This document shows positions 43,015 to 52,976 of a stretch of 64,000 nt of DNA, piece by piece; the stretch's first letter is position 1, and each line of letters begins with the position of its first letter. The stretch lies in the NCBI GenBank assembly GCA_020627685.1, contig JAHDGK010000001.1, positions 111,641-175,640 on the forward strand. Direction: 5' to 3'. This DNA comes from Granulosicoccus sp. GTDB lineage: Bacteria; Pseudomonadota; Gammaproteobacteria; Granulosicoccales; Granulosicoccaceae. The notes beneath the pieces were generated by a model. It ran no database searches. It had not been told where the DNA came from and saw nothing but the letters and a program-made list of their open reading frames with translations. A program made the position numbers and the translations under genes.

Positions 43015-43373
43015 TCGTTAGCCAATAGGGTTTCAGGTTGAAAATTTCACGTTACTTTTCGTAACAACGTTAGATTCTTACCTAGCAAAAGAGCCTTTCG
43101 CCAAACCGTCTCATGCGTAAGCTCATGTATTTCATGTGATTTTAGTAAATCATGTCCAGAGCTGGACTTTCTCTATACTAACGCCAAGCTTTTGTGGGTC
43201 TGGCATAGCTCCTATGCTCTGCTAACACTAAAAAGACGTGGAAATGAGGTTGTAGGCCAGCACAAGCTTTTTTGTTCGACACACCACGGTCGGACACCGG
43301 AGAGAGTTGTTTGTCTTTTCGGTACCGCAGGCTCGATCAGCCATCAACGCAAGTACCTTAGGAGAATGAATAT
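43015..43373. promoter_or_regulatory. 359-bp region upstream of the ABC operon
   Basis: No convincing gene is seen; a 61-codon open frame here has no family match and no good ribosome site. TATACT at 43174–43179 is a good -10 candidate. GTCCAG-AG-CTGGAC (43154–43167), a 14-nt perfect inverted repeat, covers the position of the -35 element, and TGATTT-TAGT-AAATCA (43137–43152) lies just upstream. They look like operators. TAGGAGA precedes the ATG of the next gene. Confidence 0.5.
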
Positions 43374-44735
43374 ATGAGTAAGAAACCTACCAACGATTGG
43401 TCACGTCGTGACGTACTAAAAGCCAGTGCGGCTTCAGCAGCGATCACCGGCGCCCCGATGTTCTTTTCACGTCACGCCTATGGCGCTGATTTCCTGAACA
43501 ACCCTGGCGACTCAAAGACAGTAACTTTGGGTTTCAACGTTCCACAGTCTGGCCCATACGCGGACGAGGGTGCGGACGAATTGCGTGCCTACAAACTGGC
43601 TGTCAAGCACCTGAACGGTGAAGGCGACGGCGGCATGATGAACACGCTTCAGCCAAGTGCACTGAAGGGCAACGGTATCCTGGGTAAGAAAGTTGAGTAC
43701 GTAACAGGTGATACCCAGACTAAGTCTGACGCTGCTCGCGCATCTGCTAAGCGAATGATCGAGAAAGACGGTGTAGTCATGGTTACTGGTGGTTCATCCT
43801 CTGGTGTTGCTATCGCTGTACAGGGTCTTTGTCAGGATGCAGGCATCATCTTCATGGCCGGCTTGACTCACTCTAATGACACAACGGGTAAAGACAAGAA
43901 AGCTAACGGTTTCCGTCACTTCTTTAACGGCTACATGTCAGGCGCTGCTTTGGGTCCTGTACTTGAGAAGGCATATGGTAACGAGCGTCGTACTTACCAC
44001 CTGACAGCTGACTACACTTGGGGCTGGACTCAGGAAGAATCAATCGTTGCTTCGACAGAAGCTATCGGTTGGGAAACTGCTGAAAAAGTACTAACACCTG
44101 TTGGTGCTGGTGACTTCAGTCAGTACATCACACCGGTGCTGAACTCTGGTGCAGATACTCTGATCCTGAACCACTACGGTAAGGACATGGTTAACTCTCT
44201 GACTCAAGCTATCCAGTTTGGTCTGAAAGATAAGCAAGTTGAAGGTAAGGACTTCCAGATCATCGTTCCTCTTTACTCTCGTCTGATGGCTCAGGGTGCA
44301 GGTGGAAACGCTCAAGGTATCTTCGGTTCTACTAACTGGCACTGGTCTTTGACTGATGCTGGTAGTCAGGCTTTCGTTAAGTCATTTGGTCAGGAATACG
44401 GATTCCCTCCTTCACAGGCTGCTCACACTTGTTACGTACAAACTCTGCTGTATGCAGATGCTTGTGAGCGTGCAGGTTCTTTCGAGCCATGCGCAGTAGT
44501 TGCAGCTCTGGAAGGCCACAAGTTCGACGGTCTGGGTAACGGTCCTACTGAGTACCGTGCAGAAGATCACCAGTGCTTCAAAGATGTATTGGTTGTGAAG
44601 GGTAAAGAAAACCCATCTTCACAGTTTGACCTTCTAGAAGTTGTTGAAGTTACTCCTCGTGCTCAGGTTGAGTACCCGGTTGATCATCCAATGTTTGCTG
44701 GTGGTGATTTGGGTAGCTGCAACAACGGCGCGTAA
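43374..44735 (+). CDS. Branched-chain amino acid/amide-type ABC substrate-binding protein (LivJ-like)
   Basis: A 453-residue periplasmic type I binding protein. A twin-arginine-like signal (WSRRDVLKASAASAAITG) precedes the mature start around GADFLNN. Core segments are VTLGFNVPQSGPYADEGAD and GGSSSGVAIAVQ. The length is greater than LivJ (about 370) and matches the longer Leu/Ile/Val/urea-type proteins (UrtA/FmdD class). Codons are strikingly uniform in this gene, in keeping with high expression. The ligand is unknown; amino acids, amides and urea are the main options. Confidence 0.88.
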   Translation: MSKKPTNDWSRRDVLKASAASAAITGAPMFFSRHAYGADFLNNPGDSKTVTLGFNVPQSGPYADEGADELRAYKLAVKHLNGEGDGGMMNTLQPSALKGNGILGKKVEYVTGDTQTKSDAARASAKRMIEKDGVVMVTGGSSSGVAIAVQGLCQDAGIIFMAGLTHSNDTTGKDKKANGFRHFFNGYMSGAALGPVLEKAYGNERRTYHLTADYTWGWTQEESIVASTEAIGWETAEKVLTPVGAGDFSQYITPVLNSGADTLILNHYGKDMVNSLTQAIQFGLKDKQVEGKDFQIIVPLYSRLMAQGAGGNAQGIFGSTNWHWSLTDAGSQAFVKSFGQEYGFPPSQAAHTCYVQTLLYADACERAGSFEPCAVVAALEGHKFDGLGNGPTEYRAEDHQCFKDVLVVKGKENPSSQFDLLEVVEVTPRAQVEYPVDHPMFAGGDLGSCNNGA

Positions 44736-44758
44736 TTCGTCGTAAGTTGTTAGTAGGG

Positions 44759-44787
44759 TCTGGGTGTTCTGTTACAGAACACCCAGA
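44759..44787 (+). terminator. 13-bp perfect hairpin after the binding protein gene
   Basis: TCTGGGTGTTCTG (44759–44771) pairs with CAGAACACCCAGA (44775–44787), loop TTA, followed by TCATTTT. A strong stem with a short T-rich tail, probably a partial terminator or 3'-stabiliser that makes the binding protein more abundant than the membrane parts. Confidence 0.8.
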
Positions 44788-45090
44788 TCATTTTAGCGGT
44801 AGGAGTAATGGTTTTTTTGTGACTTAACTGACTCACTCATAAGTTACTCCGGTTCGTTCATCGCAAATAGATCTGCTGGTTCCGTTCTACGTCGGACCAG
44901 AATGCAAGTTGAGCGCTTACGAAGTTAGCCAACTCTTTTTTGATCATCTAACTGCGGTACTTCACCTGTCTGGGTTCTATAAGACCTCGTTAGCACGCTT
45001 TTGGTGGTTAACGTGGCGGCTCCTGATTAGGTGAAAGCTGTTGAGGAACTCCCCTCGATGGTCGGTTTTTGATTTACACGGGGCACACAC
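44788..45090. promoter_or_regulatory. 303-bp structured spacer before the permease genes
   Basis: No gene is seen. CTGGT-T-CCG (44876–44884) pairs with CGGACCAG (44893–44900) as a bulged hairpin, and shorter repeats lie around it. A start-like ATG after TAGGAG at 44808 opens only four codons. The long gap inside what looks like one operon suggests a second promoter or leader RNA. Confidence 0.4.
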
Positions 45091-46107
45091 GTGGACGCAA
45101 TTTTTCTACAAGTTTTAAACGGCTTAGACAAGGGTGGCGCTTATGCGCTGATCGCCTTGGGTCTAACTCTGGTGTTTGGCACCTTAGGGGTTGTCAACTT
45201 CGCACACGGTGCTCTTTTTATGGCGGGCGCTTTCTGCGCCGTGACACTGGAAAAGGTGTTAACCATATCCACCAAGGTGAAAGATGAAAGCATCACCTTT
45301 TTCGATGCCTATAAAGAAGTACCTATCTTGGAGGCCAAATTTCCGGTTGTGGGTGCGTTTATCGTCGACTACTCCGTACCCTTTGCCATACTGCTCGCTA
45401 TACCGGTGATGCTGGCCTTGGGCTTAATGATGGAACGTGGTTTGATACGCCACTTCTATAAGCGACCGCATGCGGACCAAATTCTTGTGACGTTCGGTCT
45501 AGCGATTATTTTTCAGGAAATTGTCAGGCATTATTTTGGTGCCAACCCTATCCCGCAGGCGGCCCCTGAGATTGTTTCAGGTAGTGCCAACATCGGTTTG
45601 TGGATAGGTTTAGGGGAAAATGTGGTTTATCCCTGGTGGCGAATTATCTATTTAGGATTTGCATTTCTAGTTATTGCATCTGTCTTCGCTTTTCTGCAAT
45701 TCACGACATTCGGAATGGTGGTTAGGGCAGGCATGCAAGATCGGGAGATGGTCGGCATGTTGGGTATTGATATCCAACGTCGTTTCACAATCGTCTTTGG
45801 TATTGCGGCAGTCGTTGCGGGCCTAGCCGGGGTTATGTACACACCTATATTGCCGCCGGATTACCACATGGGTATGGACTTCCTGGTTCTCTCATTCGTT
45901 GTCGTTGTAGTCGGCGGAATGGGGTCTTTAGGTGGAGCCGTACTCGCAGGTTTTCTCTTGGGGATTCTGCAATCGTTTGCGTCCATGAATGAAGTCAAAA
46001 CCATTTTCCCGGGTATCGATCAGATCATTATTTATCTGGTGGCGGTTGTTGTGTTGCTGGTTCGGCCTAGAGGTTTGATGGGTCGTAAAGGCGTGATGGA
46101 AGATTAA
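45091..46107 (+). CDS. Branched-chain amino acid-type ABC permease (LivH-like)
   Basis: A 338-residue inner-membrane permease with about eight to nine spans. Typical motifs are [33 protein letters not shown] and the C-terminal [13 protein letters not shown]. The GTG start is the only reasonable start. It pairs with the LivM-like permease 10 bp downstream. Confidence 0.88.
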   Translation: MDAIFLQVLNGLDKGGAYALIALGLTLVFGTLGVVNFAHGALFMAGAFCAVTLEKVLTISTKVKDESITFFDAYKEVPILEAKFPVVGAFIVDYSVPFAILLAIPVMLALGLMMERGLIRHFYKRPHADQILVTFGLAIIFQEIVRHYFGANPIPQAAPEIVSGSANIGLWIGLGENVVYPWWRIIYLGFAFLVIASVFAFLQFTTFGMVVRAGMQDREMVGMLGIDIQRRFTIVFGIAAVVAGLAGVMYTPILPPDYHMGMDFLVLSFVVVVVGGMGSLGGAVLAGFLLGILQSFASMNEVKTIFPGIDQIIIYLVAVVVLLVRPRGLMGRKGVMED

Positions 46108-46117
46108 GGAGAAGACC

Positions 46118-47260
46118 ATGAATAAATCAAATGCAGTATCCGATTGGATTCTCTTAGTTGTTTTTTCGGCGGTCATTCTGACCATGCCGATCTGGCTTGC
46201 ACCTTTTGGTGCTAACTACCCGGACTTGATGCAAAAATTTGCTATCTACGGTCTATTCGCCATCGGTTTTAATTTGCTGTTTGGCTTAACGGGCTACTTA
46301 TCGTTCGGGCATGCTGCCTTTTTGGGTGTCGGTTCATACGCAGCTGTCTGGTCAATGAAGTTACTGACCATGAACGTGTTACCAGCCGTTTTCTTTAGCG
46401 TATTGGTAGCTGGTGTCTTTGCTTTCTTAATTGGCTACATCAGTTTAAGGCGGTCTGGAATTTACTTTTCTATTCTGACTTTGGCTTTTGCGCAGATGTC
46501 TTACAACCTGGCGTATTCGGTATTAACACCAATCACCAATGGTGAGACAGGGCTTCAATTGAGCTTGAGCGATCCGCGTGTCTTAGATGCAGCGGTTGGA
46601 ATTAGTACGGGTCGTTCTCTACCGTCTACCAATTTGTTTGGTGTGAAAATGAGCGGCTTACCGGGTTTCTATTTTTGCGCGGTCGTGTTGATTATTGGTT
46701 TCTTTATTTCACTACGTATCTTCCGATCACCGTTTGGCACGATGCTCAAAGGCATTAAGTCTAATCAGACGCGAATGGCGTACACAGGTCTTAACACGCG
46801 GCCTTACTTAATATGGGCGTTTGTTATCTCCGGTATGTATGCAGGCTTGGCGGGTGCTCTCATGGCGTCAACTGACCCATTAGCGGGTGCAGAGCGGATG
46901 CAATGGACAGCTTCGGGTGAGGTTGTCTTGATGACCATTCTAGGCGGTGCCGGAACATTGATTGGTCCTATGCTTGGCGCTTCAATCATCAAGTACTTTG
47001 AAAATATATTTTCAGCCTTCAATGAGCAGACGTTAAATCAAGCATTTGATTTTCTGCCCGATAGCATTCAGGGAATCGTCGTTGATACGGTCAGCCTATT
47101 TGTTGGTGAAGGCTGGCACTTAACGCTTGGTTTATTGTTCATGATTACCGTTATCTTTTTACCGGGTGGAATCATGGAGGGCTTTCGCCGAATTGGTGGA
47201 ATATTTACACGCAACAAAAGCAACACACCGTCCAGCGGTGCTGTAGCAGAACAATCTTAG
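46118..47260 (+). CDS. Branched-chain amino acid-type ABC permease (LivM-like)
   Basis: A 380-residue permease with about ten spans; family motifs [19 protein letters not shown] and [14 protein letters not shown] are visible. A hydrophilic tail of about 25 residues follows the last span. AAGGAGA precedes the ATG. With LivH-like and two ATPases it completes the importer. Confidence 0.9.
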   Translation: MNKSNAVSDWILLVVFSAVILTMPIWLAPFGANYPDLMQKFAIYGLFAIGFNLLFGLTGYLSFGHAAFLGVGSYAAVWSMKLLTMNVLPAVFFSVLVAGVFAFLIGYISLRRSGIYFSILTLAFAQMSYNLAYSVLTPITNGETGLQLSLSDPRVLDAAVGISTGRSLPSTNLFGVKMSGLPGFYFCAVVLIIGFFISLRIFRSPFGTMLKGIKSNQTRMAYTGLNTRPYLIWAFVISGMYAGLAGALMASTDPLAGAERMQWTASGEVVLMTILGGAGTLIGPMLGASIIKYFENIFSAFNEQTLNQAFDFLPDSIQGIVVDTVSLFVGEGWHLTLGLLFMITVIFLPGGIMEGFRRIGGIFTRNKSNTPSSGAVAEQS

Positions 47261-47269
47261 GGGCTGCTC

Positions 47270-48031
47270 ATGGATAACGTCGTATTGCATGTTGCTGATG
47301 TGCAGAAAAGCTTTGCTGGTCTGCATGCGTTGAGTGACATCGATCTTTCTGTCAAAGAGGGCGAAACACACGCCATCATCGGACCCAACGGTGCAGGCAA
47401 GTCAACGTTGCTTAATGTTTGTATCGGTAGACTTCGCCCCGATTCAGGACATGTGGTGTTCGATGGTGAAAACCTCACCGGTAAACAGCCGCATGAAATC
47501 AATCAATTAGGCGTGGTTCGTGTTTTCCAAACACCTGAAATTTTTCCAGAGTTGTCTCTATTGGAAAATGTCATGATTCCGGTTCTGGCCAAGCGAGATG
47601 GTTCGTTTAAGCTACGCTGGTTTCGCAGGTTTTCAGCCGAAAAAGAGATCCGCCAGAAGTCTGAGGGGATTCTTGAAGATCTTGGTTTAGGTTCTTTTAT
47701 TGGATCGGAAGCAGGTAGTTTGTCTCGAGGGGATAAGCGCAGATTGGAATTGGCCATGGGCTTAGCCCAAGAGCCACGGCTTTTGCTACTAGATGAGCCA
47801 ACTGCTGGTATGGCCCGTCATGATACGAATGCCACTATTGATCTGCTAAAGCGAATCAAAGCTCGCGGTATGACTAAAGTCATCATTGAGCATGATATGC
47901 ACGTGGTATTTAGTTTGGCCGACAGAATTTCTGTGTTGGCTGGCGGTAGAATCATCTGTCAGGGCACCCCCGAAGAGGTAAAAGCGGACCCACGAGTGAA
48001 AGAGGCCTATCTGGGCGAGGAGCAAGTTTGA
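47270..48031 (+). CDS. Branched-chain amino acid-type ABC ATPase (LivG-like)
   Basis: A 253-residue ABC ATPase: Walker A GPNGAGKS, signature LSRGDKRRLELAM, Walker B LLLLDEP, switch His in IEHDMHV. The signature has Arg for the usual second Gly (LSRGD for LSGGD/LSYGE), which also occurs in LivG relatives. It overlaps the next start by one base (TGATG). Confidence 0.9.
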   Translation: MDNVVLHVADVQKSFAGLHALSDIDLSVKEGETHAIIGPNGAGKSTLLNVCIGRLRPDSGHVVFDGENLTGKQPHEINQLGVVRVFQTPEIFPELSLLENVMIPVLAKRDGSFKLRWFRRFSAEKEIRQKSEGILEDLGLGSFIGSEAGSLSRGDKRRLELAMGLAQEPRLLLLDEPTAGMARHDTNATIDLLKRIKARGMTKVIIEHDMHVVFSLADRISVLAGGRIICQGTPEEVKADPRVKEAYLGEEQV

Positions 48032-48774
48032 TGAGTACGACGCAGGAATCAGCTGTTCAAGACACCAAAGACAGCTATTTCAAAGTAGAAGGTCTCAAGG
48101 CCTACTATGGCGACAGCTATATCGTTCAAGACATCTCCTTTAGCGTTAATGAGGGTGAGATCGTTGCACTGCTCGGACGAAACGGTGCTGGAAAAACATC
48201 AACGCTTCGCTCGATTGCACGTGCCACAAGCCCTGAACTGCGTAGTGGAAGTATTTGGCTTAAAGGCGAAGCTATTCATGACAAGCAAGATTTTGAAGCA
48301 GCGCTTGCTGGCATACAACTCGTACCGGAAGACCGCCGAATCATCCCCGGGTTGACGGTTGAAGAAAACCTCGACATAGCTCGCATAGAAGGTTCTGCCG
48401 GCTGGGATTATGAAAGAATTTATAAGTTGTTCCCGCGTTTGAAAGAACGTCGCAAGCAGGAAGGTACAACGTTGTCTGGTGGCGAGCAGCAAATGCTGGC
48501 TATCGGTCGTGCGCTGGCTCGTGATATCAAGCTTTTGCTTCTCGATGAGCCTTATGAAGGCTTAGCACCGGTTGTTCGACATGACATCGAGAAAGCACTG
48601 ATTGAGGTTAAGAACACCGGCATCACGACCATCTTAGTTGAGCAGAACGCGGTCGCGGCATTGAAGTTGTCCGACACCGCATTAATCCTCGACACCGGTG
48701 AGATCGTCTTCAACGGCTCCGCCGAAGAAGTCCTCAACAACGAACAGCTCCGCCACGAATACCTGGCCATCTAG
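48031..48774 (+). CDS. Branched-chain amino acid-type ABC ATPase (LivF-like)
   Basis: A 247-residue ABC ATPase. Walker A is GRNGAGKT, signature LSGGEQQMLAIG, Walker B LLLLDEPYEGLAP, where LivF/UrtE-type proteins usually have D/E-P-T/S-x-G-L-A-P. It ends the five-gene operon; a terminator-like stem and an AT-rich palindrome follow. Confidence 0.9.
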   Translation: MSTTQESAVQDTKDSYFKVEGLKAYYGDSYIVQDISFSVNEGEIVALLGRNGAGKTSTLRSIARATSPELRSGSIWLKGEAIHDKQDFEAALAGIQLVPEDRRIIPGLTVEENLDIARIEGSAGWDYERIYKLFPRLKERRKQEGTTLSGGEQQMLAIGRALARDIKLLLLDEPYEGLAPVVRHDIEKALIEVKNTGITTILVEQNAVAALKLSDTALILDTGEIVFNGSAEEVLNNEQLRHEYLAI

Positions 48775-48784
48775 ACCGGGTCGG

Positions 48785-48814
48785 ACCCCAGTAGGTTGTT
48801 GATCTTACTGGGGT
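48785..48814 (+). terminator. Hairpin after the ABC operon
   Basis: ACCCCAGTA (48785–48793) pairs with TACTGGGGT (48806–48814), 12-nt loop, followed by TGTTGTTG. A likely terminator for the ABC operon. Confidence 0.65.
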
Positions 48815-48848
48815 TGTTGTTGAAATCGGGCGGTTTTAGCGCCTTAAA

Positions 48849-48875
48849 AGGCCTTTTTTAGGGTAAAAAAGGCCT
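48849..48875. terminator. 12-bp AT-rich palindrome between convergent genes
   Basis: AGGCCTTTTTTA (48849–48860) pairs with TAAAAAAGGCCT (48864–48875), loop GGG. It lies between the ABC operon (+) and the DUF2130 gene (-) and provides T-tracts in both directions. Confidence 0.7.
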
Positions 48876-48887
48876 GATTAACGTCCA

Positions 48888-50312
48888 CTACGTGAAGTCA
48901 AGATCGCTTTGATTTTGAGGGGCCTCTGTCTCTAGCGCCTCAAACTTAGCGGCCATGGTGGGGTTGCTTTTTGTGAGCTTCTTGATGGTGACGTCTTGGG
49001 ATTTGTCATTAGCTAAGCGAAGATTCCTCTCCGTACTTAGCAGAGCTGCTTTCGTTTTTTGCAGATGATCAATTGATTTGTCGATCTCATCGATTGCCGT
49101 CTGAAATTTTCTAGAGGCAAGTTCATAGTTCTTAGCGAACGCGACTTTGAATTTGTCGAGATTACTTTCAAAGTTAGTTACGTCGACACTCTGAGTTTTT
49201 ACTAAGGCTAACTCTTTCTTATACTCCAGCGATTTCATAGCCGCATTCCTCAGCAGCGTGATGATTGGGATAAAGAACTGAGGTCGTACAACATACATTT
49301 TCGGGTAACGATGAAATACATCGACTATTCCAGAGTTGTACAGTTCACTTTCCGGTTCCAATAGTGAGACCAGCACTGCGTATTCACATCCTTTTTCAGT
49401 GCGATCTTTATCGAGTTCTTTTAAAAAATCTTCGTTCTTTTTCTTTGTCGCAGTGGTATCACTCTCATTTTTCATTTCAAACATGATCGACACAATTTCA
49501 GTGTCTGTATCGTCTGAATCGCGGAATATGTAATCACCCTTGCTGCCAGACCTGGCATCATTATCTTTCTCAAAATAGGCTCTTGGAAACGCCGTTGATC
49601 GAATGCGGTTGAATTCAGTTTCGCAATGCTGCTCAAGAGTTTCACCAATCATCTTAGTGGAGAGCCTTGCTTTCATATCGCGTAACCGCTCTATGGCATC
49701 GTCTCGGTCTTTAAGCTGTGTCTCGTACTTATCTTTAAGAGACTTCTCGGCAAGTTGTTTTTCTAGTTCAACCTGCTTGAGTTCAGTTTTTAATATGTCG
49801 CGATCTTTTTCTATCTGATTAACGGCTTCGGTTACTGCAAGTTTTTGAGAAATCTCTTTGGCAGAAAGCTGGGATTTCAGCTCTTGGATTTCTGCATCTT
49901 TCTTAGCTGCAGTTTCCTGAACGGTTTTTGAAAGCTCCGCTTCCAGTAGTTTTGCGGCCGCTAAGCTCTCTTGTTTCGATTTGTCCAGTTCGTTCTTGAG
50001 TAAATCGCGTTCCCTTTCTACAGTGCCGAGTGCTTCGGTCACCGCAAGCTTTTGTGCTACATCGACGGCATCCAACTTGGCTTTGAGTTCTTGAATCTCG
50101 GTATCTTTTAGCGCTGCCGTTTTTTGCATCTCATTGCCAACTTTACTTTTGGCAAGCTCTACAGCGTTGTCTTTTTCTTTCTCTGCTAACGCCAGACGTT
50201 CGTGTAGTTGATGTTCGAAATCTTCGTCACGGACTTGTTTTAGTATGTCCGCATAGCCTGTTTCATCAACTTTGAACGCTTTGTCGCAATGAGGGCAGAT
50301 GATTTCGTGCAT
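48888..50312 (-). CDS. DUF2130 domain protein with zinc ribbon and coiled coil
   Basis: A 474-residue protein. The N-terminus has the CPHC zinc-ribbon half ([10 protein letters not shown]). A coiled coil of about residues 20–215 contains two near-copies of one segment: residues 69–111 and 138–180 share [14 protein letters not shown] and L-K-x-EL. The C-terminal DUF2130 region has [35 protein letters not shown] and [10 protein letters not shown], residues reminiscent of a restriction-endonuclease-like fold (Asp, Glu-x-Lys). The family is uncharacterised. A hairpin covers the ribosome-binding site. Confidence 0.82.
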   Translation of the reverse strand: MHEIICPHCDKAFKVDETGYADILKQVRDEDFEHQLHERLALAEKEKDNAVELAKSKVGNEMQKTAALKDTEIQELKAKLDAVDVAQKLAVTEALGTVERERDLLKNELDKSKQESLAAAKLLEAELSKTVQETAAKKDAEIQELKSQLSAKEISQKLAVTEAVNQIEKDRDILKTELKQVELEKQLAEKSLKDKYETQLKDRDDAIERLRDMKARLSTKMIGETLEQHCETEFNRIRSTAFPRAYFEKDNDARSGSKGDYIFRDSDDTDTEIVSIMFEMKNESDTTATKKKNEDFLKELDKDRTEKGCEYAVLVSLLEPESELYNSGIVDVFHRYPKMYVVRPQFFIPIITLLRNAAMKSLEYKKELALVKTQSVDVTNFESNLDKFKVAFAKNYELASRKFQTAIDEIDKSIDHLQKTKAALLSTERNLRLANDKSQDVTIKKLTKSNPTMAAKFEALETEAPQNQSDLDFT

Positions 50313-50319
50313 CTTTTAG

Positions 50320-50343
50320 GCTCTTTCGTTTATTCGAAAGAGC
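50320..50343 (-). promoter_or_regulatory. Hairpin over the DUF2130 ribosome-binding site
   Basis: Reading the minus strand, GCTCTTTCG (50343–50335) pairs with CGAAAGAGC (50328–50320) in a 9-bp stem. The right arm carries AAAGAG, the best Shine-Dalgarno candidate, eight bases before the ATG at 50312. Pairing would hide it, suggesting translational control. No T-tract follows. Confidence 0.55.
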
Positions 50344-50442
50344 TCATTATATAGCCTTGCTAGCTGCGTTTACTGATTTGAAGAGTAAATGTATTGAGCC
50401 TCAACCACGGCTCTTTAATGACTAATTGCAGGGAGGGGAGGT

Positions 50443-51864
50443 TTAACGTATTTTACCCATGCCCATACCATCAGTCTCATTTGGGTTGGGATCTTCGCTC
50501 TCAGACGCGTCAGGCTCTACGTCAGGTTCGAGTGACAGTTCCAGTCCAGAACCCTTATTCACCGAAGGTGCGCCGGCTCTCATTTGATCGTTAGCGGCAC
50601 GTTGATTGATGCTTTGGCCCGCAATTGCTGCTTTCACATTCGTATTGGCAGGATCTCCGTTTGCATCGGCTTTGGCCTTTTTCATGGCCGCGAGTTTAGC
50701 TTTTGCTTTCTCAGCTGCCGCCATTGCCTGAGCCTTTTTACCATCATCTGGTGGGGTCTGTTTTGCGACTGGTTTGCCGGGCACTAATTCATCATCGCGC
50801 CTAACGGGTGAGCTGAGTTTAAAGCGCAAGCGAAGGTTGTTAGCCGAATCAGCGTTTCTCAATGCTTCTTCTTCCGTTATCTTACCAGCCCTCGCGAGTT
50901 CATATAAGGAGCTGTCAAACGTCTTCATGCCTTGGTTTTCAGATTTAAGCATTGCCTCTTTTATGTCGGCAAGCTGATCCTTCATGATCAATTGTTTAAT
51001 GGTGTGAGAGCCAAGAAGTATTTCAATCGCAGCACACCTTTTTCCATCAACGGTCGGAACAAGGCGCTGAGAAACAATTGCCCTGATGTTATTACCCAGA
51101 TCATTAAGTAGTTGTGCTTTTCGCTCATCTGGGAAGAAATTAATAATTCTGTCCAAAGCCTGGTTGGCATTGTTTGCATGGAGAGTTGATATCGCTAAAT
51201 GGCCTGTCTCAGCAAATGCGACTGCATGCTCCATTGTTTCTCTATCGCGGATTTCACCAATAAGAATGACGTCTGGTGCTTGTCGTAGCGTATTTTTAAG
51301 TGCCGCATGGAAACTGTTTGTATCCACTCCAACTTCGCGCTGATTCACGATGCATTTTTTATGGGGATGCACATATTCCACCGGGTCTTCTATGGTGATG
51401 ATGTGGCCGCCCTTGAATGAATTTCTGTGATCGATAAGCGCTGCTAACGATGTTGATTTTCCGGATCCGGTACCTCCGACAAATAGCACTAATCCGTTTT
51501 TCGCAGTAATGACTTCTTTGAGTATTTCAGGTAGCCCTAAGTCGTCAAATTTTGGAATTTCCGTTTGAATATTTCTAGCGACTAAAGACACTTCGTTTCT
51601 TTGTTTGAAAATGTTAAGCCTAAAACGACCAATACCTTCTAGCGCGATAGCCAAATTCATCTCAAGCTCACGATCGAATTCCTGGCATTGTTCCTCGTTC
51701 ATTATTTCCCTAGCGATAGCTTCTACTTCACCATGTGCGAATGGTGTTTCGCTTAGAGCCGTCAGCTCACCCGAAAACTTTGCGCTCGGTGGTGCACCGG
51801 TGGCAAGGTACAAATCAGATCCGTCGAAATCTACAAGTCGCTTGAGTAGGTCATTAATGTCCAT
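50443..51864 (-). CDS. pilU: PilT/PilU-type retraction ATPase
   Basis: A 473-residue secretion/twitching ATPase. Walker A is GGTGSGKS at 130–137, followed by the Asp box (IITIEDPVEYV), Walker B (LIGEIRDRETM) and His box (STLHANNANQALDRI). The ATG at 51864 gives the family N-terminus (MDINDLLKRLV). Residues about 370–473 are a low-complexity, Ala/Lys-rich then Glu/Asp/Pro-rich tail that PilU does not normally have. No pilT partner is in the window. Confidence 0.88.
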   Translation of the reverse strand: MDINDLLKRLVDFDGSDLYLATGAPPSAKFSGELTALSETPFAHGEVEAIAREIMNEEQCQEFDRELEMNLAIALEGIGRFRLNIFKQRNEVSLVARNIQTEIPKFDDLGLPEILKEVITAKNGLVLFVGGTGSGKSTSLAALIDHRNSFKGGHIITIEDPVEYVHPHKKCIVNQREVGVDTNSFHAALKNTLRQAPDVILIGEIRDRETMEHAVAFAETGHLAISTLHANNANQALDRIINFFPDERKAQLLNDLGNNIRAIVSQRLVPTVDGKRCAAIEILLGSHTIKQLIMKDQLADIKEAMLKSENQGMKTFDSSLYELARAGKITEEEALRNADSANNLRLRFKLSSPVRRDDELVPGKPVAKQTPPDDGKKAQAMAAAEKAKAKLAAMKKAKADANGDPANTNVKAAIAGQSINQRAANDQMRAGAPSVNKGSGLELSLEPDVEPDASESEDPNPNETDGMGMGKIR

Positions 51865-52018
51865 TTTATGGAATCTCAAAAATTCGATAGGCAACATATA
51901 GCTAGCGGCTAGCGCCTCGGAGATTTAAGTGCGTGAATACAGGCAACCCTTGAAAAGTAACTGTTGAATGCGTCAGAGTTAGCTCTTCAATGAGATAACG
52001 GTTAGGTGTCCAAAGGCT

Positions 52019-52903
52019 CTAACGTGGTGTCCTAATGCTGCTCGGGGTGTCTTCTTTCGCATTTCTTACGGCTACTACGGTTACCCCTAGTAGCGTTAGC
52101 AGCCCTCCACCCATGATTTTGAGTGTTAGCTGGTCTTGATAGACAAGCATTCCAAATAAAATTGCAAACAGAGTTGACAGTGTTATAAACGGTGCGATGC
52201 TGTTAATCGGGTGGCGTTGTAACAGGTAGTATAAGAGGCCATGTCCAATGATCGTGGCGCCGATGGCCGAGTAGAGCACTGACCAATACTCCTTGATATC
52301 TATCGTTTTGATTAGTGATAGTTCTGGTTTCTCTATTAGCCACGTGATCAGTGCCATTGAAACAGTCGCACATAACGCTATCCATACCTGAAGGTTGAAT
52401 ACGCCGACATTGTTAAGTTGGCGCATCAATATGGTCGCCGTAGCCATAGCAACAGACGCTAATGCTGTGAAGAGTAGGGCGATAGTGTGTTCAGGTCCGA
52501 AAGGTTCGAACCCGATAATAGCTACCCCAGTAAAAGATGCAGTGATGGCCAGGATTCGTGTAATGCCGATCCGTTCTCCTAAGAACAGTATGGCCAGTAG
52601 TGTGGCAAAAGGCACTGTCAATTGAGCGGCTATCGCAACGGATGAGAGAGATCCTGCTAAGTGTATGCCGTAAAACATGAATGCATAGTGTCCGATACCC
52701 ATGCAAAATCCGATGCTGGCGATGCGTTTCATTTGCCCCGGCACCCAGCGTATAAAAAATAACAACAAAAGAAGTACTACAGCAAACCGTAGTGTGATGA
52801 ACAGTAAGGGGCCAAATGCTGTTGTGCCTTGTTTGCCTGCAATGAAATTAAACCCCCATAAAGCATTAATACCTATGAGGAGCAGGAGATGAGAGCGATT
52901 CAA
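52019..52903 (-). CDS. DMT/EamA family transporter
   Basis: A 294-residue membrane protein with ten spans in two EamA repeats: NALWGFNFIAGKQG and the second repeat starting near ALASVAMATATILMRQL. It has family length and no signal beyond span one. EamA proteins export metabolites such as amino acids; the substrate is unknown. It stands alone. Confidence 0.88.
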   Translation of the reverse strand: MNRSHLLLLIGINALWGFNFIAGKQGTTAFGPLLFITLRFAVVLLLLLFFIRWVPGQMKRIASIGFCMGIGHYAFMFYGIHLAGSLSSVAIAAQLTVPFATLLAILFLGERIGITRILAITASFTGVAIIGFEPFGPEHTIALLFTALASVAMATATILMRQLNNVGVFNLQVWIALCATVSMALITWLIEKPELSLIKTIDIKEYWSVLYSAIGATIIGHGLLYYLLQRHPINSIAPFITLSTLFAILFGMLVYQDQLTLKIMGGGLLTLLGVTVVAVRNAKEDTPSSIRTPR

Positions 52904-52976
52904 AGTGATAAGGCCACGACGTCGGAGCTAAGCAGTATACTCGTCGCGGTATTCTTGTGAGCCTAGTTATCTACCA

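Noticed and set aside
43200..43225. Possible sigma-54 promoter (TGGCAT and ATGCT)
   Set aside because: The spacing between the GG and GC elements is 12, not the 10 required by sigma-54.
43192..43377. 61-codon open frame upstream of the ABC binding protein
   Set aside because: It overlaps the real start region, has no ribosome site and no family features, and fits random coding capacity.
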